The notes under the pieces are model-generated. The model had not been told where the DNA came from, searched no databases, and saw nothing but the letters and a program-made list of their open reading frames with translations. Below are positions 57,362-64,000 of a DNA stretch of 64,000 nt, one piece after another. Origin of the DNA: SIAJ01 sp963773845 (GTDB lineage Bacteria > Planctomycetota > Planctomycetia > Gemmatales > Gemmataceae); the NCBI GenBank assembly GCA_963773845.1, contig CAVZCU010000009.1, forward strand, positions 1,798,001-1,862,000, read 5' to 3'. Numbering within the stretch: the stretch's first letter is position 1; each line of letters opens with the position of its first letter. The position numbers and the translations under genes are program-made.

Positions 57362-58120
57362 TCAAAACCACCCGCCGGTTACAGGCAGCACTTGCCCGGT
57401 GATGTAGCCACTCTCCTCGCTGGCCAGAAAGAGCACCGCGTTGGCGACGTCTTCCGGCTTACCGAGCCGGCCGATGGGGATTTGCTTCAAGTAGCTTTCC
57501 ATGACGTCTGGCTTGATATCGCCGATCATCGATGTCTGAATGACGCCAGGGGCAATTGCGTTGGCGGTGATCCCTTTCCTGGCCAACTCTTTGGCGAGCA
57601 CCTTGGTCAGCGCAATGACTCCTGCCTTCGCGGCCGCGTAATTCGATTGCCCGTGAAATGGGAACAATCCGGCGATCGAAGCGATACTGACAATGCGTCC
57701 GTTGTCGCGCAGGATCTCGACGCCAAATTTGCAGCAATGGAAAACGCCGTCGAGATTGACGTCCATGACCGCGCGCCAATCGTCGAGGGTCAATTTGCGG
57801 ATTGTCTTGTCGCGGAGAATGCCCGCGTTGTTTACGAGGATGTCGAGTCCATTGGAGCGCTCTTGAATGAGGCGCATAATGCCCTGTACGTCTTCGGGCT
57901 TACGCACATCTCCCGAAACCATGTTCGGGTCGTTACCGGCGGCACGCAACTGGTCCGCCAGCCGCAACGCATCCTTGCGATTGGCCCCGTCGGGATCGTC
58001 CCAATAGTGCAGCCAGACGTTGGCGCCAGCCTTGGCAAAGCCCTCCAGAATGGCAGCGCCAATCCCCCGGGAGCTGCCAGTGACGAGGACGACCTTGCTG
58101 GAGAAGTCGTAGCGGATCAT
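57362..58120 (-). CDS. Short-chain dehydrogenase, FabG/PhaB-like
   Basis: 252 residues from ATG 58120; the upstream frame extension looks non-coding. 'KVVLVTGSSRGIGAAILEGFA' is the NADP-binding motif, 'LDILVNNAGILRD' follows, and the active site is Ser in 'VSIASIAGLFPFHGQ', Tyr and Lys in 'SNYAAAKAGVIALTK'. 'IAPGVIQTSM' and 'EESGYITGQVLPVTGGWF' complete the FabG pattern. Reduces a 3-ketoacyl thioester or similar ketone; acyl-ACP versus acetoacetyl-CoA is not distinguishable. The PII-like gene begins 18 nt downstream. Confidence 0.88.
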   Translation of the reverse strand: MIRYDFSSKVVLVTGSSRGIGAAILEGFAKAGANVWLHYWDDPDGANRKDALRLADQLRAAGNDPNMVSGDVRKPEDVQGIMRLIQERSNGLDILVNNAGILRDKTIRKLTLDDWRAVMDVNLDGVFHCCKFGVEILRDNGRIVSIASIAGLFPFHGQSNYAAAKAGVIALTKVLAKELARKGITANAIAPGVIQTSMIGDIKPDVMESYLKQIPIGRLGKPEDVANAVLFLASEESGYITGQVLPVTGGWF

Positions 58121-58706
58121 GAGGATAGTGTAGTGGCTCACGGTTTGACTCGATGCGTCGAATGCCGCCCAAACTCGTTGTTGACGGCTGCCGAGCCGAT
58201 GCAACGGACACGCGGATCGGCACTTCCGGCTCTCCAGAGTCGTCGGGCAAATACACGTCGCAGTCATGGCTGATTTGAAGCCGCGGATTCCGGCTGCGCT
58301 AACATCTTTTTTTTCTGGCTCAAATCGGCTCAATCTGGCTCACGAGGGCGCGGACTTCCTGCTAGTCGGCCCGGCTCGGTTAAATCGGTTCTTTTTCCAG
58401 TGTGGCATTCTGCGAGAATCTGTGGCATCGGCGGCTCCAACTGGGCAAACATCTTTGGATTTTCGTGTCAAAAGGTCTCAAATCGTGTCATAAACCACCG
58501 CGGTTCGAGGGCGTACCCCGGCCGCAACCCTTCTGTTATTTTGGTGCGCCCAAAACGCAAGAGGATTTCGAGAAAAAATGGTAGGAGTTAGGAACCGATC
58601 GCCCTGAACGGCGAATAGCCAGGGCGAATAAGCCAACGGGATTGCAACTGAACTCGCAATTGGCGTTCAATCCGGCCGCTCGAACGACGGCACATATTCT
58701 GTCACT
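58121..58706. other. Intergenic region, no gene seen
   Basis: 586 nt between divergent genes. It holds an uninterrupted T8 tract (about 58307) and three close copies of 'ggctca' (58316-58342) but no credible ORF, RNA or hairpin. It must include both promoters; I cannot place them. Confidence 0.4.
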
Positions 58707-59597
58707 ATGTCATTGCGCATCGCGCACTTCAGCGACATTCACCTAACCACGCGCCCATTGCGGCTTGCATTCCGCGACTTGCTTGGCAAACGCGCCACTG
58801 GCTGGATCAATGCCCGGCTCGGCCGCGGCCAAAGGTTTCTGAACTCGTCGACGATTGCTGGAAGAATGGCTGCCCAGGTGCGCGCTGACCAATTCGATCA
58901 CGTGATTTTTAGCGGCGATGCGACGACGATTGGCTTGCGTGCCGAGTTCGATGAAGTCGATCGCGTTCTGCGGCCCAACGATGATTGGCCGCCTGCGCTC
59001 GCTGTGCCGGGCAACCACGATTATTACATTCGACGGGCCGTGCGGGCTGGGGATTTTGAACGCGTATTCGCCCCCTGGCAGAAGGGGGAGCGCGTCGATT
59101 CGCATATTTACCCGTTCGCCCAAAAAGTCGGCCCGATTTGGCTCATCGCGGTGAACTCGGCGCAGGCGAACCGCTTCGTCTGGGATTCACGGGGACGAGT
59201 TGGGAGGCGGCAAATGCGGAGATTGATCGAATTGTTCCTCCGCTTGCCGCCGGGACCGAGGATCCTGGTCACGCACTATCCGCTCTATTTGGAAAGCGGT
59301 GAGAAAGAGCGTCTTTGGCGGCGACTCCGGGACGCCCGACAACTGTCCGCCATAGCCAGTGCCGCCGGCGTCCGCTTATGGCTGCATGGCCATAGACACG
59401 TCAACTATTACCGGCGCCCCGAAGGATCGTTGACGTTTCCGATCGTCTGTGCCGGCAGCGCAACCCAGTTGGGCCGCTGGTCCTACAACGAGTACACATT
59501 TGTCGACGGTCAGTTGCACGGTCGGCGCAAAGTCTGGTCGCCCCACCAAGCCAGGTTTCTCGATGGGGATGGATTCTCGTTGCCATTCGAACTGTAG
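58707..59597 (+). CDS. Metallophosphoesterase
   Basis: 296 residues. Full calcineurin-like motif set: 'IAHFSDIHLT' (D-x-H), 'VIFSGDATT' (G-D), 'AVPGNHDYYI' (G-N-H-D), 'ILVTHYPLYL' and 'LWLHGHRHVNYY' (G-H-x-H). No signal peptide or membrane helix. Similar to UDP-2,3-diacylglucosamine or cyclic nucleotide phosphodiesterases, without a diagnostic specificity feature. Followed by the remnant of a sigma factor gene on the other strand. Confidence 0.9.
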   Translation: MSLRIAHFSDIHLTTRPLRLAFRDLLGKRATGWINARLGRGQRFLNSSTIAGRMAAQVRADQFDHVIFSGDATTIGLRAEFDEVDRVLRPNDDWPPALAVPGNHDYYIRRAVRAGDFERVFAPWQKGERVDSHIYPFAQKVGPIWLIAVNSAQANRFVWDSRGRVGRRQMRRLIELFLRLPPGPRILVTHYPLYLESGEKERLWRRLRDARQLSAIASAAGVRLWLHGHRHVNYYRRPEGSLTFPIVCAGSATQLGRWSYNEYTFVDGQLHGRRKVWSPHQARFLDGDGFSLPFEL

Positions 59598-59674
59598 CAA
59601 CGAAGAACTCGACGTGTGCCTTCACGATGCAAATGGCGCAGCAATCGTAGGCGGACGTGGTGCTCAAGAGGCAG

Positions 59675-60019
59675 TTATGATCCCCTCAGGCGGACGGAGC
59701 GCTTGGCGGCCGAGTTATGGTCGACGATATCGCGAATCTTGTTCAAGGTGAGGACCATGAGGAAACCCCACAGGTTCCCGCCGGGCGGCTTCGGACCATC
59801 GTGCAGCCGTCAGCTGAACAGGTCGCGGAAAACGGCTTGAACGACGTCGTCCGGGTCGAAGCGGGAGGCGAATTTACGCCCGCAGCGCGATCGCGCCAGT
59901 GCCTGCAGCCGCGGAGCGTATCGTTGGTAGATGGCGGTGGCGGCCGAATCGTCGCCGGCCTCGAACTGCTGGATCAATTCATTGTCGGAGAGGAGGGAGC
60001 GATTCAACACCGACTCCAA
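59675..60019 (-). pseudogene. Broken ECF sigma factor gene (region 2 only)
   Basis: Reads 'LLSDNELIQQFEAGDDSAATAIYQRYAPRLQALARSR', in part, then 'SRFDPDDVVQAVFRDLFS' and an in-frame TGA. In the same frame it goes on 'KPPGGNLWGFLMVLTLNKIRDIVDH' and 'SAAKRSVRLRGS' before TAA at 59675. This is the Gemmata-type ECF sigma up to the end of region 2; region 4 is absent and no continuation is seen in other frames before the next gene. Either a decayed or deleted gene. Confidence 0.75.
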
Positions 60020-60202
60020 AATCGCGTGGGTTTCATCTGGGCGAGAGGAGGGACTGTCTACTCGATGAACTGTAGAACGCGATTTGAATCGATGCGATCG
60101 CGAAGCAAGTGGGCGGGGTTGTCTGTACTACTAACGATTTCACTTCTTCGTCGCGCGCGAAGAATTTCCTTCCCCCCGGCTCTGCGGGGGTGGCTCCCTC
60201 TC

Positions 60203-60336
60203 TTACCCTCCCCCGGCTTTGCGGGGGGAGGGCAGGGTGGGGGGAAGACCTGGCATGGTCGGGACGCTGTATTCCCGGGCTCAAAGCGCTTCGCCCCCCA
60301 CCCTGCCCTCCCCCCGCAAAGCCGGGGGGAGGGTAA
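60203..60336. repeat. Large GC-rich palindrome, about 42-bp arms
   Basis: ttaccctcccccggctttgc... (60203-60244) pairs with 60294-60336. A partial third copy precedes it (60172-60200). Between the sigma remnant and the second DUF1501 gene; no coding potential. Confidence 0.85.
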
Positions 60337-60361
60337 AACGGCGGCTTGGCCGCGTTGTGAC

Positions 60362-60428
60362 TTTGTAGTTGCAGGCTTTAGCCTGCGACGGCCTATGTCC
60401 GGCGCAGGCTAAAGCCTGCAACTACAAA
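60362..60428. repeat. Perfect palindrome, 26-bp arms
   Basis: tttgtagttgcaggctttag... at 60362-60387 pairs exactly with 60403-60428; 15-nt loop. It follows the small ORF that ends at 60439 and may serve as its terminator. Confidence 0.88.
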
Positions 60429-60438
60429 ACAAAAAGCG

Positions 60439-60549
60439 CTAAACGAAAATGGGCCACGGCGGAATCGCCTTGGCCCAAGCCAACAAACCGAGGGCAAGTA
60501 GGGGAAGTGTGAACACATATCGCACGATGATTTGACGTGCCGGCGACAT
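60439..60549 (-). CDS. 36-residue single-helix membrane peptide, coupled to DUF1501 gene
   Basis: ATG 60549 overlaps the TAA of the DUF1501 gene (TAATG). It encodes 36 residues, 'SPARQIIVRYVFTLPLLALG' followed by 'LLAWAKAIPPWPIFV', i.e. a basic start and one hydrophobic helix. No homologue known to me. The overlap and the palindrome right after its stop argue for a real translated unit, but the size makes it uncertain. Confidence 0.45.
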   Translation of the reverse strand: MSPARQIIVRYVFTLPLLALGLLAWAKAIPPWPIFV

Positions 60550-61888
60550 TACACCAGCTCCTGCATCACCCTTCCATCCACCAGGTGTTGCGGCCGCCCT
60601 GTCGGATCGTTGATCGTCGTCGTCTCCGGGTCGACGCCGAGCGCGTGCCACAGCGTGGCGAAGATTTCGCCGAACGTCACCGGCCGAGTTGCGGCATGCT
60701 CGCCGAGGCGATTGGTGCTGCCGATCGCCTGGCCGGTCTTGAGACCGCCGCCGGCAATCAGGGCACAGCTCACTTGCGGCCAGTGATCGCGGCCCGCTTC
60801 CTTGTTGATCCGCGGCGTGCGGCCGAATTCGCCCCAGGCGATCACCGCCACGTCATTCAACATGCCGCGTGCATCCAGATCGTCGACGAGGGCGGTGATG
60901 CACTGATCCAGCTTGCCGCCGTGATCGCGAATGAGGTCAAAGTTCTTGCCGTGACTGTCCCAGCGGCCGAAGCTCAGCGTGACGCAACGGGCGCCGGCTT
61001 CGACCAGCCGGCGAGCCATGAGCAATTGATCGTTGCAAGTCGGTGCACCGTCGTACTGGAACTTGTATGGCTTGCCGTCGCCGTAACGCTCACGCAGCTT
61101 CTCGGGTTCCTTGGAAATGTCGAGAGCGTCGATCAAGCGGCTCGAGGTGAGCACGTCGAGCGCCTTCTCCGTGGCGGCATCGGCGCCGCGCATCGCGGGA
61201 TTCGCGTCGACTTGGCGGCGGAAGCGATCGAAACTCGTGAGCAACGTCTTGCGGTCGCCGAGTTGATCCTTGTTCACGCCGCTCAGCTTCATGTCGGACA
61301 TGCCGTTGCCTTCCGGCTTGAATGCGGCATAGGAGACGCCCAGGAAGCCAGGATTGCCAGAATCGCTCCATGGCATGTGCTGGGTGCGAGCCGCCAGACC
61401 GACGAACGGCGGCACCGACGGATCGACCGGCCCAGAGAGCTTGTTCAGAATCGAACCCATGCTCGGAAAACCGCCCATCGAGCGGAACGCGGAGTCTTCG
61501 CGGCCGATCGTGCATTGAATGGCATCGTGTCCGCCGCGAGCGCCGACCACCGAGCGGATGAACGCAAACTTGTCGGCCATCGCGGCGATCTTCGGGAAGC
61601 ATTCGCCAATTTGGATGCCGGGCACCTTGGTCGCGATCGGCTTGAACTCGCCGCGGATCTCGTTGGGGGCATCGGGCTTCAGGTCCCACATGTCCTGATG
61701 CGCCGGACCGCCGCCAAGGAAAATGTTGATGATGGCCTTGTGCGATGATGTGCCGAGGCTTTGCTCCGGCGCAAAACATCCGCCAGCGTGAATTGTGTCG
61801 CGCCGAAAGCGAAAGCACCGATCTTCAAGAACGAGCGACGCGGAATGCCGTCGCAGAGCGTGTGCGAGTTACCGTGAATTGTCAGCAT
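60549..61888 (-). CDS. DUF1501 protein, Tat-exported; one frame break
   Basis: About 446 residues joined from ATG 61888. Tat-type leader 'IPRRSFLKIGAFAFGATQFT'. A missing C near 61776 breaks the frame; repaired, it continues 'PEQSLGTSSHKAIINIFLGG' and 'GPAHQDMWDLKPDAPNEIRG'. Further blocks: 'FAFIRSVVGARGGHDAIQCT', 'WGEFGRTPRINKEAGRDHWP' and 'ATLWHALGVDPETTTINDPTG' (cut). Fold relatives are alkaline phosphatase/sulfatase-like; function unknown. It differs clearly from the DUF1501 protein at 47536. No DUF1549 gene adjacent. Confidence 0.88.
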
Positions 61889-62037
61889 GGTAGGAGCCTC
61901 TTGTGGGCGAGGCATGTATTGGCCAACCAGGGAACGGTCGGCCGGGGGGAAGGTATGGGCGGCGCCAATTCGGATTGGCAATTGCACCTATGAGGAATTT
62001 ACTCCGGAATACGCCGCGCCGCAAGCGAAAACGCAGT

Positions 62038-62934
62038 CTAAGCGGAACGGCGCCCCCGGGCTGAGACAATACCCGGCGCTTCCAAAAACGCTCGCAATCG
62101 GCCGACCGACCAGGGGACAATCGTTCCTTCACGCGTTCGCCGTATTGCCTTGCCAATCAGCACCGCAACGTGCTTTGGGATTGCTCGCCCAATGTTCGGG
62201 ACGTTTCGCCAAAACACACGTTCCTCATTTTGCGATTGCCGTTCGATCAATTTGCGATGTTTGGCATACGACGAACCGACTCGGTGCCAGACGACCGATC
62301 GCGGCTCGTACCGAGTGCGAAATCCAGCCCGGCGGATTCGCCATGCCAGATCAACATCCTCAAAGTACGCGCCAAAATCCTCGGCGAATCCGCCGACCGC
62401 GTTCAGCACGTCCCGTCGGTAAAAGGCACTCGATGCACTGGCGCCGAACACTTCGCAGGTGTCGAGAAACTGCTTCGAAAGCAGCTGACCGTGTCCGCGT
62501 TTGCGCGCAAATCCCCCCAGGTCATACTCGTCGCCGGCGCTGTCGATGATTGGCCGGTGGTCATCGCAAGGGCCTTGGAGAACCAGCGGGGCGACTGCCG
62601 CGATGCTCGGGTCCGCGAAGCGAGCGAGGGCGGCGTCCGCCCAACCAGCCGCGACTTGCGTGTCGTCGTTGAGCAACTCGATGATGGAGCCCGAAGCAGC
62701 AGCGATTCCTCGATTGGCGGACACGGCAAATCCGAGCGCTCGTCGATGGCGAATCAACCGAACGTTTCTGAATTCATTCGCCGCTCGACTCACACAGAAG
62801 TCCGCCGAGCCGTCGTCGACGACGATGACTTGCGTGGAGGTCGGAGCGTGTGTGGAAACACTCGTCAAACAAAGGCGCAACAGGTCGGGGCGGCTGTGCG
62901 ACGGAATGACGATGGAGAGAGAAGGCATCGGCAT
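62038..62934 (-). CDS. Family 2 glycosyltransferase
   Basis: 298 residues from ATG 62934 (second ATG two codons later). GT-A fold: 'SLSIVIPSHSRPDLLRLCLTSV', 'VIVVDDGSADF', then 'SIIELLNDDTQVAAGWADAAL' with the metal-binding Asp pair, and 'GGFAEDFGAYFEDVDLAWRI' as the acceptor motif. Likely cytoplasmic face of the membrane, working on surface polysaccharide or glycan. It lies 14 nt after a second GT2 gene, so both probably belong to one polysaccharide operon that runs out of the window. Confidence 0.87.
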   Translation of the reverse strand: MPMPSLSIVIPSHSRPDLLRLCLTSVSTHAPTSTQVIVVDDGSADFCVSRAANEFRNVRLIRHRRALGFAVSANRGIAAASGSIIELLNDDTQVAAGWADAALARFADPSIAAVAPLVLQGPCDDHRPIIDSAGDEYDLGGFARKRGHGQLLSKQFLDTCEVFGASASSAFYRRDVLNAVGGFAEDFGAYFEDVDLAWRIRRAGFRTRYEPRSVVWHRVGSSYAKHRKLIERQSQNEERVFWRNVPNIGRAIPKHVAVLIGKAIRRTREGTIVPWSVGRLRAFLEAPGIVSARGRRSA

Positions 62935-62948
62935 TGAAGGGAAAGATC

Positions 62949-64000
62949 TTAGCCGGCGGCAGGCGTTCCAATCGCCTCCGACATATTGCAGTCCTCGCGT
63001 CCCGGACAAGCGGCGAGTAGCCTGGCTGCCCGACGAATCCGCCAGCGTGCGGCCAGGGACTCGCCGCTCAGCCAATCGCGTGCGAGCCGAGCGAGTTCGG
63101 CATGCAGCGCACATGGACGTCTTGTCAGATATGCCTGGGCCCGTCGTAGCACGGCTTCCATCCACACGACCCCCGCCAGTGCTTTTCGTCGACGCGTGCC
63201 CCAATACTTTTCGGCATAAGTGAGTAGCGCATGCCGGGTCATTAAGCGCAATTCCGGCGGGACGGGTCGGGTGTGCAGCGGCGTGAAGTGGGTGATCCGC
63301 AAACCGGGCTCATACCAAACCGACCAGCCGGCGTCCCAGGCTCTGCGGCAGAAATCGGCATCTTCGTAATACAGAAAAAACGACTCGTCAAAGCCGCCCA
63401 GCTCTTCCCAACACGCGCGCCGAACCAGCATCCCGCAGCCCGTCACCCATGGCACGGGAACCCGATCTCGTCCCGGAACCGTCCGACACTTGCGAATACG
63501 ACGCGGCAGGAGCAAGCCCAGCAACGTCCGAAACAAGCTGGGCGATGGGCCCGACGATGGCTGATCGCTGCCATCCGCGTGGCGCAGGGCCAGACCCACG
63601 ACACCGGCTCGGGGCTCCTCGGCATCGAGTGTACGGCAGAGGGCATGGAGTTGATCGAGAAAGCTTTCAGGGACGGCAGTGTCCGGATTCAGCAAGAGCA
63701 CCCAATCGGCGCCTGACAATCGACAACCCTCGTTGGCGGCGCACGCGAAGCCGGTGTTTCGATCGAATTGCTTGAGCGAAACACCCTGCATTCGACGAAG
63801 CCGAGCTGGGGCAGGGTCGGGCGGTGAATCGTTGTCGACCACGATCACTGCCGCCGTGCCGGTGTCGATCACATCGGAATCGAGTAATTGCTGAGTTACT
63901 CGGCTGGTGTTCCGCCATTGACAGTAATTGATGACGACGACGGAAACCTGCAGCGCAGCCGCGCGAGGTCGGGGCGCGGATCGAACCGCCTCGCACTGCG
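62949..64000 (-). CDS. Family 2 glycosyltransferase, 5' end possibly outside the window
   Basis: The frame is open to the window end; visible N-terminal part 'ALQVSVVVINYCQWRNTSRV' is the normal GT2 opening, so at most a few codons are missing (a CTG or an upstream start). 'NTGFACAANEGCRL' and 'VLLLNPDTAVPESFLDQL' contain the D-x-D-like metal site and 'GGFDESFFLYYEDADFCRRA' the ED motif. A hydrophobic patch 'LFRTLLGLLLPRRI' lies mid-protein. Rhamnosyltransferase-like; sugar and acceptor unknown. It is upstream of and probably cotranscribed with the GT2 gene at 62038. Confidence 0.87.
   Translation of the reverse strand, partial: QCEAVRSAPRPRAAALQVSVVVINYCQWRNTSRVTQQLLDSDVIDTGTAAVIVVDNDSPPDPAPARLRRMQGVSLKQFDRNTGFACAANEGCRLSGADWVLLLNPDTAVPESFLDQLHALCRTLDAEEPRAGVVGLALRHADGSDQPSSGPSPSLFRTLLGLLLPRRIRKCRTVPGRDRVPVPWVTGCGMLVRRACWEELGGFDESFFLYYEDADFCRRAWDAGWSVWYEPGLRITHFTPLHTRPVPPELRLMTRHALLTYAEKYWGTRRRKALAGVVWMEAVLRRAQAYLTRRPCALHAELARLARDWLSGESLAARWRIRRAARLLAACPGREDCNMSEAIGTPAAG

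Noticed and set aside
1..64000. tRNA, rRNA, riboswitch, prophage, integrase or insertion-sequence genes
   Set aside because: None seen on either strand by eye. Moco or other riboswitches upstream of the mod and moa genes could not be recognised; a covariance-model scan would be needed.

Overview
This 64 kb window is a bacterial chromosome segment that looks planctomycetal, most likely from the Gemmataceae. The evidence is the gene content: a PSCyt1/DUF1549 cytochrome-like protein, two Tat-exported DUF1501 proteins, HEAT- and TPR-rich secreted proteins, ECF sigma factors with the Gemmata-type N-terminus, a membrane-anchored kinase, a small DUF6980 protein and a 66-residue 'KRIEALE...DWRRVVGMF' protein. 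The DNA is GC-rich. I saw no rRNA, tRNA, CRISPR array, prophage or transposase gene.

Layout. 1-10.5 kb: degradative and secreted enzymes (DUF1549 protein, alpha/beta hydrolase, sugar-type epimerase, Gfo/Idh oxidoreductase, HEAT protein, dimethylformamidase-like protein, gamma-glutamyltransferase). 10.9-20.9 kb: a FlgI-like HEAT lipoprotein, then smc, a two-winged-helix coiled-coil protein, a P-loop ATPase and folC, all on the + strand; the smc-wHTH-ATPase row is the best candidate for an undescribed functional unit. 21-24 kb: an STN-like secreted protein and an MFS transporter. 24.2-27.7 kb (-): ThiF/MoeB, MoaD-like protein, ModC, ModB, ModA. 28-32 kb (-): a sigma-70 factor, a CxxC protein and a TPR protein. 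32-36.6 kb (-): moaA, moaE, moaD and a large FAD/FeS oxidoreductase, followed by folE; moeA lies at 44.6-45.8 kb. The window therefore carries molybdate uptake and much of molybdenum cofactor synthesis, but I saw no moaC or mogA. 37.7-39.7 kb: an ECF sigma, anti-sigma and exported protein module. 39.8-45.8 kb (-): redoxin, haloperoxidase/PAP2, hydrolase, lnt, moeA. 46-49.5 kb (+): cysteine desulfurase, DUF1501 protein and small genes. 49.5-54.7 kb (-): rseP-dxr and a predicted pseudokinase. 54.9-64 kb: a SEC-C/TPR protein, PII-like protein, FabG-like reductase, metallophosphoesterase, a broken ECF sigma gene, a second DUF1501 protein and two glycosyltransferases.

Two features cut across the whole window. 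First, at least 16 single-base frame breaks interrupt about 13 genes that otherwise look intact, including folC, rseP and the MFS transporter. They go in both directions and mostly sit at short homopolymers, so residual sequencing indels are more likely than gene decay. Genes affected are given as one CDS spanning both frames. Second, gene ends are decorated with perfect or near-perfect palindromes of several families. Four genes end inside such an element, and one element lies in frame inside a coding sequence.
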